DNA of 39,754 bases from an uncultured Roseicyclus sp. (lineage in GTDB: Bacteria; Pseudomonadota; Alphaproteobacteria; Rhodobacterales; Rhodobacteraceae). The stretch is taken from the NCBI GenBank assembly GCA_937139335.1, contig CAKZPN010000030.1, forward strand, positions 1 to 39,754, written 5' to 3'. Shown piece after piece: positions 25,735-34,435 of this stretch. Below the pieces are notes generated by a model. The model worked only from the letters and a program-made list of their open reading frames with translations, had not been told where the DNA came from and ran no database searches. How positions within the stretch are numbered: position 1 is the first letter of the stretch; each line of letters opens with the position of its first letter. Position numbers and translations under genes: made by a program.

Positions 25735-26663
25735 AGTTTCGCCTCGATCGCCTCCCAGATCTTGGCCGCGACATTGATACCGTCGAAGCGTTCCAGCTCC
25801 TGGATGCCGGTGGGCGAGGTCACGTTGATCTCGGTCAGGTAGCCGCCGATCACGTCGATCCCGACGAAGACCTGCCCCATCTCGCGCAGGCGCGGGCCAA
25901 TCGCGGCGCATATCTCGAGTTCGCGCTCGGTCATGGCGACCTTCTCGGCGCGGCCGCCGACATGCAGGTTCGAGCGGGTCTCGCCCTCGGCCGGGACGCG
26001 GTTGATCGCACCCACCGCCTCGCCATCAACGAGGATGATCCGCTTGTCGCCCGCCGCCACGTCGGGCAGGAATTTCTGCGCGATCAATGGCTCGTTGTTG
26101 ATGCCGGTGAACATCTCGTGCAGCGAGTTCAGGTTGCGGTCGCTCTCGGGCAGGCGGAACACGCCTGCGCCGCCGTTGCCGTAGAGTGGCTTGAGGATGA
26201 TGTCGCCGTGCCGCGCCTTGAACTCCCGCAGCACCGAGAGATCGCGCGCGATTGTAGTGGGCGGCGTCAGGTCGGGGAAGTCGAGGACCAGCAGTTTCTC
26301 GGGCGAATTGCGGACCCAGAACGGGTCGTTCACCACCAGGGTCGTGCCCTTCAAGCGGTCAAGCAGGTGCGTCGTGGTGATGTAGCCCATGTCGAAGGGC
26401 GGATCCTGCCGCAGCCAGACGACATCGACATCGGCGAGATCGAGGTCGGTGGCCGCGCCCAACTGCGCATGGTCGCCTTTCACCCGCTGCACGCGGACCG
26501 GCTGCGCGATCGCCATGATGCGGCCCTCGCGGTAGCTGAGCTGGCCCGGCGCGTAGGTCCACATCTCGTGGCCGCGCGCCTGCGCCTCCTCGGCCAGGCG
26601 GAACGTGCTGTCCGCGTCGATGTTCACCGACCCGATCGGGTCCATCTGAAAGGCGATCTTCAT
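25731..26663 (-). CDS. gshB: Glutathione synthetase
   Basis: A 310-residue ATP-grasp enzyme that joins gamma-glutamylcysteine and glycine to make glutathione. It starts [21 protein letters not shown], the typical GshB N terminus, with [22 protein letters not shown] following. ATP-grasp parts are [18 protein letters not shown] and the metal-binding [15 protein letters not shown] near the end. The length is normal (about 310-320). GGGAG lies eight bases before the ATG at 26663. It is the last gene of the rsmI-yraN-gshB cluster, 69 bp after yraN. Confidence 0.96.
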   Translation of the reverse strand: MKIAFQMDPIGSVNIDADSTFRLAEEAQARGHEMWTYAPGQLSYREGRIMAIAQPVRVQRVKGDHAQLGAATDLDLADVDVVWLRQDPPFDMGYITTTHLLDRLKGTTLVVNDPFWVRNSPEKLLVLDFPDLTPPTTIARDLSVLREFKARHGDIILKPLYGNGGAGVFRLPESDRNLNSLHEMFTGINNEPLIAQKFLPDVAAGDKRIILVDGEAVGAINRVPAEGETRSNLHVGGRAEKVAMTERELEICAAIGPRLREMGQVFVGIDVIGGYLTEINVTSPTGIQELERFDGINVAAKIWEAIEAKL

Positions 26664-26732
26664 GGCCCGAGCTCCCGGCGGTTCCGTCGCCCCTGTTTGG
26701 CGCGGGGCGGGGGCGGGTGCAAGACCGCGCGC

Positions 26733-27086
26733 TCAGGCCATGAGCGCGTTCGGGATCGTCTCGATCCGGCCCGATCCGTCGACCAGCGCAACGTCGAAGC
26801 GCATCGGCGTCAGCGAGCCACCGGGGAAAAAGCCAAGCGCCGCCTCCGCGCTGGCGAGCAGGCGGGCGATCTGGCGAGCGGTCAGGTGGGCGGCGGCGTC
26901 GGCGAAGCTCCGCGATTTCTTCACCTCAACGAAAATCGCCTCGCCATCCTTCTCCAGCACCAGGTCGATCTCGCCGCCCGGACCACGCCAGCGACGGCAG
27001 ACCAGCCGGTGGCCGCGGGCGGTGTAGTCGGCCAGCACCGTATCCTCGGCGGCCTTGCCCGAGAGATATGAGACCAGTCCGCTCAT
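26733..27086 (-). CDS. yraN: YraN family (UPF0102) endonuclease-fold protein
   Basis: A 117-residue protein of the YraN/UPF0102 family, restriction-endonuclease-like in fold. The motif GGEIDLVLEKDGEAIFVEVKKSRS carries the E-x-D ... ExK catalytic pattern. N-terminal GKAAEDTVLADYTARGHRLVCRRWRG is also family-typical. Its biological role is not settled. The ATG at 27086 overlaps the rsmI stop as ATGA, as in many Rhodobacterales, and much longer in-frame extension upstream is a shadow of rsmI. Confidence 0.92.
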   Translation of the reverse strand: MSGLVSYLSGKAAEDTVLADYTARGHRLVCRRWRGPGGEIDLVLEKDGEAIFVEVKKSRSFADAAAHLTARQIARLLASAEAALGFFPGGSLTPMRFDVALVDGSGRIETIPNALMA

Positions 27087-27976
27087 CACGTCTCCCCCTC
27101 CTTCATCGCCAGCGCGCGCTGATAGACATCCCGCCGGGGCAATCCCATCGCCTCGGCCACCTCGGCGGCGGCATCCTTCACGCGCAACCGGCCCAGAGCC
27201 TCGGCCAGCGCCGCATCCACATCTTCGGCCTCCGGCGCAACTGCCACCGGCCGCCCGACGACCAGCGCGATCTCGCCCTTCACCGGACCGTCGCCGATGC
27301 CGTCGCGCAAGCTGCCGAGCGTACCGCGCCGCACCTCTTCGAATCGCTTTGTCAGTTCCCGGCAAAGTGCCGCCGGACGTGCTTCGCCCCAGCGGTCGCA
27401 CAATTCCCCTAACAAACGCTGAATCCGCTTGGGACTTTCGTAGAGGATGAGTGTTGCGGGGATGCTCCCGATCTCGTCCAGCCAGCGCGCGCGGGCACCT
27501 GCCTGCGACGGCGCAAAGCCCGCGAAGAGAAAGCGGTCCGACGGCAGGCCCGAGATGCTCAGCGCCATGATCGCGGCCGACGGGCCGGGCGCCGCGTTCA
27601 CCGGGTGGCCCGCGTCGATCGCGGCCCGCGCCAGTTGATACCCGGGGTCGGCCACCACCGGCGTTCCGGCCTCCGAGCAATAGGCAACGCTGCGCCCGCC
27701 CTCCAGCGCGCGCAGGATGCGCGGCCGCGCCTCGGCGCCGTTGTGGTCGTGGTAGGCGATCAGCGGGCGGTCGCCCAGTTTCAGCCCGTGAATCTCCATC
27801 AGGTGCCGCAGCGTGCGGGTGTCCTCGGCCACCAGAACCTCGGCGCTGAGCAGGATGTCGAGCGCGCGCAGCGTGATGTCGCGCGCCGCCCCGATCGGCG
27901 TCGCCACGAACCACAGGCCCGGCGCCAGGGGAACCTGCCGCGCCGCGCCGGCATTGGTATCGGAACCATGTTGCAT
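27086..27976 (-). CDS. rsmI: 16S rRNA (cytidine1402-2'-O)-methyltransferase
   Basis: A 296-residue tetrapyrrole-methylase-fold enzyme, RsmI (YraL), which 2'-O-methylates C1402 of 16S rRNA near the P site. Family motifs are LWFVATPIGAARDITLRALD, LVAEDTRTLRHLM, AYCSEAGTPVVADPGYQL and APGPSAAIMALSISGLPSDRFLFAGF. The C-terminal helical domain (DAAAEVAEAMGLPRRDVYQRAL) is complete. The ATG at 27976 has AGGAAG nine bases upstream and is preferred to an upstream in-frame start. It is divergent from the lipoprotein gene and heads the rsmI-yraN-gshB cluster. Confidence 0.95.
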   Translation of the reverse strand: MQHGSDTNAGAARQVPLAPGLWFVATPIGAARDITLRALDILLSAEVLVAEDTRTLRHLMEIHGLKLGDRPLIAYHDHNGAEARPRILRALEGGRSVAYCSEAGTPVVADPGYQLARAAIDAGHPVNAAPGPSAAIMALSISGLPSDRFLFAGFAPSQAGARARWLDEIGSIPATLILYESPKRIQRLLGELCDRWGEARPAALCRELTKRFEEVRRGTLGSLRDGIGDGPVKGEIALVVGRPVAVAPEAEDVDAALAEALGRLRVKDAAAEVAEAMGLPRRDVYQRALAMKEGET

Positions 27977-28019
27977 AGGTGGCTTCCTGCCTGCCCTGCA
28001 GTGCATGGGCAACGTTTAC

Positions 28020-28048
28020 TTGCCTTGCCGGACGCTCTAGCCTAGGTC
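28020..28048 (+). promoter_or_regulatory. Possible sigma-70 promoter for the lipoprotein-glnD-murJ run
   Basis: TTGCCT (28020-28025) and TAGGTC (28043-28048) are separated by 17 bases, about 39 bp before the lipoprotein ATG, which has its own GGAGG site. The -10 match is partial. Weak support. Confidence 0.3.
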
Positions 28049-28086
28049 CGCGTCATCCGGCAGCGCCCCACGGAGGTCCTCGATTC

Positions 28087-29256
28087 ATGTTTTCCGCTTT
28101 GCGTCTCCTGCGCAACCCCATGCGCCTTCTGACCCTTCTGGGCCTCACGGCGGTTCTTGCCGCGTGTCAGGTCGCAGGGCCGCGCGGCGGCGCCGGTCCG
28201 CGGGTCGGCGGGCAGACGGTGCAGGTGGCGATGCTGCTGCCGATTTCCTCGGGCCAGGGCGGCGACGCGGTGATCTCGCAGAGCCTCGAGAACGCGGCGC
28301 GGATGGCGGCGGCTGAGCTGACCGGCGTCACCGTGGAGATCACGGTCTACGACACCGCGGGCCAGTCGGCGCAGGCGGCCTCGGTCGCGCGCGAGGCGGT
28401 GCAGGCGGGCGCGGACATCATCGTCGGGCCGCTCCGCTCGGACGCGGCGGCAGCTGTCGGCGTGGCGGTGGCGAACTCCAACGTGAACGTGCTGAGCTTC
28501 TCCAACAACACCGAGATCGCGGGCGGCAACGTGTTCGTGCTTGGCCACACGTTCGAGAATACTGCATCGCGGATGGTCAGCTACGGCGCCGCGCAAGGCC
28601 GCAACCGGATCGTCATCGCGCATGCCCAGAACCTGGCTGGCGAGGTCGCCCGCGACGCGGTGCTGCGCGCGGCGCAGGCGTCGAGCGCGACGGTGGTGGG
28701 CACCATCCCCTACGAATTCTCGCAGACCGGCGTGATCAACGTGGTGCCGCAGATCGTCTCGGCGGTGCGCGACAACGATGCCAACGCGCTGATGCTGACC
28801 TCCGACAGTTCGGGCGCGCTGCCCTTCTTCGCGCAGCTGCTGCCGGAAAACGGGCTCGACACAGAGGCCGTGCGCGTGATGGGCCTGACCCGCTGGGACA
28901 CGCCGCCGCAGACGCTGGAACTGTCCGGGCTGCAGGGCGGCTGGTTCGCCGTGCCCGACCCGCAGGCCACCGACGCGTTCAACGCCCGCTACGCGGCGGC
29001 CTACGGCGCCCCGCCCCATATCCTCGGCGCCCTCGGCTACGACGCGATCCGCGCCGTGGGCGAGACCGCGGCCTCGGCCGGCCGGCTCGGCGCGGCGGAC
29101 CTGACCGCCAGCTCTGGTTTCCAGGGCGCGAACGGGGTATTCCGGCTGCTGGGCGATGGCACCAATGAACGCGCGATGGCCATTGCCCAAGTGACCCAAA
29201 ATCAGGTGGCCATCGTTGACCCCGCCCCAGGACGCCTTGGCGGTTTCGGTTTCTGA
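28087..29256 (+). CDS. Penicillin-binding protein activator (LpoA-like) lipoprotein
   Basis: A 389-residue lipoprotein with the fold of periplasmic amino-acid-binding proteins (LppC/LpoA C-terminal domain, peripla_BP_6). The lipobox LAAC follows a hydrophobic stretch (LTLLGLTAVLAACQV), placing the lipidated Cys near residue 27. The core TVQVAMLLPISSGQGGDAVISQSLENAARMA and later GFQGANGVFRLLGDGTNERAMAI are typical of this group. In E. coli LpoA activates PBP1A; alphaproteobacterial members lack the N-terminal TPR domain, as here, so the partner is inferred. GGAGG lies nine bases upstream of the ATG. Its 3' end overlaps glnD by 41 bp. Confidence 0.85.
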   Translation: MFSALRLLRNPMRLLTLLGLTAVLAACQVAGPRGGAGPRVGGQTVQVAMLLPISSGQGGDAVISQSLENAARMAAAELTGVTVEITVYDTAGQSAQAASVAREAVQAGADIIVGPLRSDAAAAVGVAVANSNVNVLSFSNNTEIAGGNVFVLGHTFENTASRMVSYGAAQGRNRIVIAHAQNLAGEVARDAVLRAAQASSATVVGTIPYEFSQTGVINVVPQIVSAVRDNDANALMLTSDSSGALPFFAQLLPENGLDTEAVRVMGLTRWDTPPQTLELSGLQGGWFAVPDPQATDAFNARYAAAYGAPPHILGALGYDAIRAVGETAASAGRLGAADLTASSGFQGANGVFRLLGDGTNERAMAIAQVTQNQVAIVDPAPGRLGGFGF

Positions 29257-32044
29257 CCGGAACCCGGCCCTTCCCCCGACTGCCTCCGAACCGGGCGAGC
29301 TGATCGCGCCGGCCGAGGCGATTCTCGACGAGGCGGATCTGCGCGACCGGCTCGATGCCGCCGTCGCCGGCCTCACCGACGCGGGCGAGATCCGCGCCGC
29401 CGCCGTGCGCGTCTTGCAAGAGGCGCAGACGGCCGGGCGCGACGCGATCGAGAACGGCATCTCCGCCAACCCGCTGACCGCGCGGCGGATCACGCGGGCC
29501 TACACGCATCTGACCGACGGGCTGGTGCGGGGCGTGCTGCATGTCTCGGAAACCCACCTGCACAAGAACCCGATGCCCAGCGTGACCGAGCGCATGGCGG
29601 TGATCGCGGTGGGCGGCTACGGGCGCGGCGAGATGGCGCCCTATTCCGACGTCGACCTGCTGTTCGTCACGCCCTGGAAGATCACCGCACATGTCGAAAG
29701 CGTCATCGAATCCGCGCTCTACATGCTGTGGGACCTGCACATGAAGGTCGGCCACGCCTCGCGCACGGTGAAGGAATGCCTGAGGCTCGCCAAGCCGGAC
29801 ATGACGATCCGCACCAGCCTGCTGGAGATGCGCTATCTTTCGGGCGAGGAGAGCATCGGGGTCGAGCTGGAGACCGCGCTCCGCGACCAGCTGTTTCGCG
29901 GCACGGTGGGGGAGTTCATCGAGGCGAAACTTGCCGAACGCTCGACGCGGCACAAGAAGCAGGGCGGCCAGCGCTACGTGCTGGAACCTAACGTGAAGGA
30001 GGGCAAGGGCGGCTTGCGCGACCTTCAGACCCTCTACTGGATCGCGAAATACGAGCACGGGGTGCGCAAGGCGGGGGAACTGGTCGGCCTCGGCGTCTTC
30101 ACCCCCGAGGAATTCGCCGCCTTCGACGCGGCCGAGCGGTTTTTGTGGGCGGTGCGCTGCCACCTGCACCTGATCGCGGACCGCGCGCAGGACCAGCTGA
30201 GTTTCGACAACCAGGTGCAGGTCGCCGAGCGCCTGGGCTACCACGACCATTCCGGGCGCCGTGGGGTCGAGCATTTCATGCAGGACTATTTCCGCCACGC
30301 CACCCGCGTCGGCGAATTGACCCGCATCTTCCTGACCGAGCTGGAAGCGCGCCACATCAAGCAGGAGCCCGCGATCCTCGGTTTCCTGCGCGGACGCTCG
30401 CGCAAGAAGAAGCTCAAGCAGGGCTACACGCTGAAGCAGAACCGCCTCGCCGTTGAGGACGAGGCCGCGTTCTTCTCCGAAAAGCTGAACATCCTGCGGC
30501 TCTTCGAAGAGGCGCTGCGCACCGGCTACCTGATCCACCCCGACGTGATGCGCGCGCTGTCGGCCAATCTGGGCCTGATCGACGACGAGATGCGACGCGA
30601 CCCCGAGGCCTGCCGGATCTTTCTCGACCTGATGCTGAAACAGGGCAACCCGGAACGTGCGCTGAGAAGGATGAACGAACTGGGCGTGCTGGGGGCCTTC
30701 GTCCCGGAATTCGCGCCGATCGTCGCGATGATGCAATTCAACATGTATCACAGCTACACGGTGGACGAGCACACGATCCAGGTGATCTCGACGCTGGCCC
30801 AGATCGAGCGTGGCGAACTGATCGAGGAATTGCCGGTCGCCTCGCGCATCCTGAAGCACGGCGTGAACCGCAAGGTGCTCTATGTCGCGTGCCTGCTGCA
30901 CGACATCGGAAAGGGCCGGAAAGAGGACCATTCGGTCGTCGGCGCCCGCATCGCCCGAAGCCTCTGCCCACGGCTGGGGCTGAAGCCCGCGGAATGCGAG
31001 ACGGTGGAATGGCTGGTGCGCTATCACCTGCTGATGTCGGACATGGCGCAGAAACGCGACATCGCCGACCCGCGCACGGTGCGCGACTTCGCCAAGGCGG
31101 TGAAGACCCGCGAGCGGCTGGAACTGCTGACCGTGCTGACCGTCTGCGACATCCGCGGCGTCGGGCCGAACACCTGGAACAACTGGAAGGCGACGCTTCT
31201 GCGCGGGCTTTTCCGCGCCACGGCGACGGCGCTGGACACCGGCCTCGAAGACCTCAACCGCGACAAGCTGGAGGGCGAGGCCAAGCGCGCGCTGCGCGAC
31301 GCGCTGGCCGATTGGCCCAAACCCGATCTCAAGATCGAGATGGACCGCCACTATGGCCCCTACTGGCAGGGGCTGGACCTGGCCACGCAGGTCGCCTTTG
31401 CCGGGATGCTGCGCGGCATCGGCACCGACGAGATCCGCATCGTCACGCAGGAAGACCCCGACCGCGACGCCACCCGCGTCTGTTTCGCGCTGAACGACCA
31501 CCCCGGCATCTTCTCGCGACTGGCCGGTGCGCTCAGCCTTGTCGGCGCCAACGTGGTCGACGCGCGCACCTACACCTCCAAGGACGGGTTCGGCACCGCG
31601 GTGTTCTGGGTGCAGGACGCCGACGGCAACCCCTACGAGGTCCGCCGCCTGCCCCGCCTGCGCGACATGATCGACAAGACGCTGAAGGGCGAGGTCGTGG
31701 CCTCGCGCGCGCTGGAAGGCCGCGAGAAGATCAAGAAACGCGAGCGCCCCTTCAAGGTCGCCACCAACATCACCTTCGACAACGAGGGCTCGGAAATCTA
31801 CACGATCATCGAGGTCGACACCCGCGACCGTCCCGGCCTGCTCTACGACCTGACCAAGACACTGGCGGCCTCCAACATCTACATCTCCTCGGCCGTGATC
31901 GCGACCTATGGCGCGCAGGTCGTGGATACGTTCTACGTCAAGGACATGTTCGGCCTGAAACTCTACACCCGCTCCAAGCAGGAGACGCTGGAGCGCAAGC
32001 TGCGCGACGCCATCGCGCGCGTGGCCGAACGGGCGGGCGCCTGA
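29216..32044 (+). CDS. glnD: Bifunctional [protein-PII] uridylyltransferase/uridylyl-removing enzyme
   Basis: A 942-residue GlnD, which modifies and demodifies PII proteins in response to glutamine. The nucleotidyltransferase motif GGYGRGEMAPYSDVDLLF starts at residue 133, the GlnE/GlnD linker domain follows, the HD domain has CLLHDIGKG with His562, and two ACT domains for glutamine sensing occupy about 735-820 and 845-930 (RPGLLYDLTKTLAASNIYI). All activities look intact. The start is a TTG at 29216 inside the lipoprotein gene, supported by AGGTGG six bases upstream; the true start could be slightly downstream at TTG 29237. murJ begins 1 base after the stop. Confidence 0.95.
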   Translation: MTPPQDALAVSVSDRNPALPPTASEPGELIAPAEAILDEADLRDRLDAAVAGLTDAGEIRAAAVRVLQEAQTAGRDAIENGISANPLTARRITRAYTHLTDGLVRGVLHVSETHLHKNPMPSVTERMAVIAVGGYGRGEMAPYSDVDLLFVTPWKITAHVESVIESALYMLWDLHMKVGHASRTVKECLRLAKPDMTIRTSLLEMRYLSGEESIGVELETALRDQLFRGTVGEFIEAKLAERSTRHKKQGGQRYVLEPNVKEGKGGLRDLQTLYWIAKYEHGVRKAGELVGLGVFTPEEFAAFDAAERFLWAVRCHLHLIADRAQDQLSFDNQVQVAERLGYHDHSGRRGVEHFMQDYFRHATRVGELTRIFLTELEARHIKQEPAILGFLRGRSRKKKLKQGYTLKQNRLAVEDEAAFFSEKLNILRLFEEALRTGYLIHPDVMRALSANLGLIDDEMRRDPEACRIFLDLMLKQGNPERALRRMNELGVLGAFVPEFAPIVAMMQFNMYHSYTVDEHTIQVISTLAQIERGELIEELPVASRILKHGVNRKVLYVACLLHDIGKGRKEDHSVVGARIARSLCPRLGLKPAECETVEWLVRYHLLMSDMAQKRDIADPRTVRDFAKAVKTRERLELLTVLTVCDIRGVGPNTWNNWKATLLRGLFRATATALDTGLEDLNRDKLEGEAKRALRDALADWPKPDLKIEMDRHYGPYWQGLDLATQVAFAGMLRGIGTDEIRIVTQEDPDRDATRVCFALNDHPGIFSRLAGALSLVGANVVDARTYTSKDGFGTAVFWVQDADGNPYEVRRLPRLRDMIDKTLKGEVVASRALEGREKIKKRERPFKVATNITFDNEGSEIYTIIEVDTRDRPGLLYDLTKTLAASNIYISSAVIATYGAQVVDTFYVKDMFGLKLYTRSKQETLERKLRDAIARVAERAGA

Positions 32045-32045
32045 C

Positions 32046-33656
32046 ATGGCCGCAACCGCACGGCCGATCCGCCTGTTGGCGGGCTTCATCACGGTGGGGG
32101 TCTGGACGCTGGGCAGCCGCGTGCTGGGCTTTGTGCGCGACATCCTGATCGCCGCCTACATGGGCACCGGCCCGGTGTCGGAGGCGTTCTTCGTCGCCTT
32201 CTCTTTGCCCAACCTGTTCCGCCGCTTCTTTGCCGAGGGGGCGTTCAACACCGCCTTCGTGCCGATGTTCTCGAAAAAGCTCGAGGCCGACGAGAACCCG
32301 CTGGAATTCGCGCAAGACGCCTTCGCGGGGCTCGCCTCGGTGCTGATCGTGCTGACGCTGGTGGCGCAGGTGGCGATGCCGTGGTTCGTGCTGGCCATGG
32401 CGGGCGGCTTCGCCGGCGACGTGCGGTTCGAACTGGCCACCGATTTCGGGCGCATCTCCTTTGCCTACATCCTGTTCATCTCGCTCGCGGCGCTTCTGTC
32501 GGGTCTGCTGAACGCGATCGGCCGCTTTGCCGTCGCCGCCGCCGCACCGATCCTGCTGAACCTGATCCTGATCGCGGTTCTTGTGCTCGCCGGCACCGAT
32601 TTCCTGGGCGGCGTCACCATCGACGTCTCGACCGCTGCGCCGGGCGACGATCTGACGGGGCTGCACCACGGCACGCTGCTGGCCTGGGGCATCTTGCTGG
32701 CGGGCCTCGCGCAGCTTGCGCTGGTCTGGTTCGCGGCCAAGCGCGCCGGGTTCAGGTTGATCCCCCGCCGGCCCCGCCTCACGCCCGAGATGAGACAACT
32801 GGCCGTCATCATGCTGCCCGCGATGCTGGCCGGCGGCGTGGTGCAGATCAACCTGCTGGTCGGGCGCCAGGTCGCCAGCTTCTTCGACGGCGCCATCGTC
32901 TGGCTGAGCCTCGCCGACCGGCTGTATCAACTGCCGCTGGGCGTGGTCGGCATCGCCATCGGCGTGGTCCTGCTGCCCGATCTGTCGCGCCGGCTGCGCG
33001 CCGATGATGCGGTCGGCGGGCGCTATGCGCTGAGCCGCGCGGGCGAGGTCTGCATGGCGCTCACCATTCCCGCCGCCGTCGCGCTCTGCGTCATTCCCAC
33101 GCCGCTGGTCTCGGTCCTGTTCGAGCGTGGCGCCTTCACCGCCGACGACACCGTGCAGACGGCGCTGGCACTGGCGGCCTACGGTCTCGGCCTGCCGGCC
33201 TTCGTGCTGCAAAAGGTGCTGCAACCGCTTTATTTCGCGCGCGAGGACACGCGCTCGCCGTTCCGCTACGCCCTTGTCGCGCTGGTCGTGAACGCGGTCG
33301 CCGCCATTGGCCTGTCGTTCTTCATCGGCTTCATCGGGGCCGCCATCGCCACCAGCCTCGCTGCCTGGACGATGGTCTGGCAGCTCCTGCGCGGCAAGCG
33401 CGCGATGGGCGAAGTGGCGACCTTCGACGCGCGCTATCGCCGGCGGATCGGGCGTATCGCGCTGGCCTCGATGATCATGGGCGTGACCCTCGTGGTCGCC
33501 TCGACCCTGCTGATGCCGCTTCTGGGCACCCCCGGCTGGCGCTACCTCGCGCTTGTCGTGCTGGTGGTCGGCGGCGCCGGGGTCTACGGGGTCGCCGCGC
33601 AGGCGCTCGGGGCCTTCCGCATCTCCGAGTTCCGCGAGGCGCTTGGCCGCCGCTAG
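32046..33656 (+). CDS. murJ: Lipid II flippase MurJ
   Basis: A 536-residue polytopic membrane protein of the MviN/MurJ family, which flips the peptidoglycan precursor lipid II across the inner membrane. The N terminus LAGFITVGVWTLGSRVLGFVRDILIAAYMG with FFVAFSLPNLFRRFFAEGAFNTAFVP is the family signature, including the essential Arg-rich TM1-TM2 region. The length and about 14 helices fit. The ATG follows the glnD stop by one base, so the two are presumably coupled; glnD-murJ adjacency is common in alphaproteobacteria. The TAG stop shares CTAG with the rhomboid-like gene. Confidence 0.95.
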   Translation: MAATARPIRLLAGFITVGVWTLGSRVLGFVRDILIAAYMGTGPVSEAFFVAFSLPNLFRRFFAEGAFNTAFVPMFSKKLEADENPLEFAQDAFAGLASVLIVLTLVAQVAMPWFVLAMAGGFAGDVRFELATDFGRISFAYILFISLAALLSGLLNAIGRFAVAAAAPILLNLILIAVLVLAGTDFLGGVTIDVSTAAPGDDLTGLHHGTLLAWGILLAGLAQLALVWFAAKRAGFRLIPRRPRLTPEMRQLAVIMLPAMLAGGVVQINLLVGRQVASFFDGAIVWLSLADRLYQLPLGVVGIAIGVVLLPDLSRRLRADDAVGGRYALSRAGEVCMALTIPAAVALCVIPTPLVSVLFERGAFTADDTVQTALALAAYGLGLPAFVLQKVLQPLYFAREDTRSPFRYALVALVVNAVAAIGLSFFIGFIGAAIATSLAAWTMVWQLLRGKRAMGEVATFDARYRRRIGRIALASMIMGVTLVVASTLLMPLLGTPGWRYLALVVLVVGGAGVYGVAAQALGAFRISEFREALGRR

Positions 33657-34336
33657 CGCGCCCGCAGCTTGGCGATGACGCGGCGCCAGCCGCCGGGGCT
33701 GAGCACGAAGGACATGAGGAACCCGGCGGCGAAGCCCGACAGGTCCGCCACCACATTGCCGAACTGCCCCTCGATCAGCCCGAAGAACAGCTGGATCCCC
33801 AGCAGCATCCCGATCAGCCCGAAGGCGCGGTAGCGGTTGCCGCCGCGCAGGCTGGCCTCGGTCCACATGATGAAGGTGAACGCCCCGATCAGTCCGTAGA
33901 CGCCGGGGTAGCCGCCGACAAGCGGGTATGGGCTGTTCATCAGCCCCACGAAGCCCAGCGCGCCCGCGATGGCCGAGCCGAGGAACAGCGCGACAAAGGC
34001 CAGCGGCGAAAACACCTCGGCCACCATCTTGCCGATGGCGAGGATGAAGACCACGACGAAGGCGGCATGGACAAAGCCGGTATGGATCAGCGGGTAGGTC
34101 ACGAGGCGAAGCAACTCGCGCCCGGGAAACACGCCCGTCTCCCACATGTAGCGCGCCAGTTCGTCGAAGACGCCGAAGTCGCGGATCGCGTCCAGCCGCC
34201 AGCCGACACCGCCCTGCCCGCCGAGAAACCCCGCCGTCGCGGCCTGGAACATCAGCTCCAGCCCGAAGATCACGGCCGCCAGCGCCACCACCACCGGGGG
34301 CAGCGCGTTGAAGGGGGACTGGGTATGCTGGTCCAT
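33653..34336 (-). CDS. Rhomboid-fold membrane protein lacking the catalytic dyad
   Basis: A 227-residue six-helix membrane protein with the rhomboid fold. The first catalytic region reads GGYPGVYGLIG where proteases have GGxSGxxYALxG: Pro144 replaces the nucleophilic Ser. The last helix reads ADLSGFAAG where proteases have AHxxGxxxG: Asp198 replaces the His. The HxxxxHxxxN region is also only partly kept (HTGFVHAAFVV, no Asn). I conclude that it is a pseudo-protease of iRhom-like type. The ATG at 34336 begins MDQHTQSPFNALPP; a much longer frame upstream runs through trpS on the other strand and is a shadow. Divergent from trpS, convergent with murJ. Confidence 0.85.
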   Translation of the reverse strand: MDQHTQSPFNALPPVVVALAAVIFGLELMFQAATAGFLGGQGGVGWRLDAIRDFGVFDELARYMWETGVFPGRELLRLVTYPLIHTGFVHAAFVVVFILAIGKMVAEVFSPLAFVALFLGSAIAGALGFVGLMNSPYPLVGGYPGVYGLIGAFTFIMWTEASLRGGNRYRAFGLIGMLLGIQLFFGLIEGQFGNVVADLSGFAAGFLMSFVLSPGGWRRVIAKLRAR

Positions 34337-34352
34337 CGCGGGCCGCCTTCGG

Positions 34353-34381
34353 TTGACGCCATCTGCCCCCGTGGGTAAGCG
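34353..34381 (+). promoter_or_regulatory. Candidate sigma-70 promoter of trpS
   Basis: TTGACG (34353-34358) and TAAGCG (34376-34381) are 17 bases apart, about 55 bp before the trpS ATG. The -35 element is strong and the -10 weak, as often seen in GC-rich alphaproteobacteria. No leader peptide or attenuator was found. Confidence 0.45.
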
Positions 34382-34435
34382 AAGCCGCGGCGCTTGGCCA
34401 GAGGGGCCTTTGGCGCGCGAGCCCAGAGGTCGATC

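Noticed and set aside
24624..27071. Plus-strand open frame of about 815 codons over comM, gshB and yraN
   Set aside because: An off-frame shadow running through genes of both strands.
28979..32143. Minus-strand open frame of about 1054 codons opposite glnD
   Set aside because: A shadow of glnD with no domain; composition typical of antisense frames in high-GC DNA.
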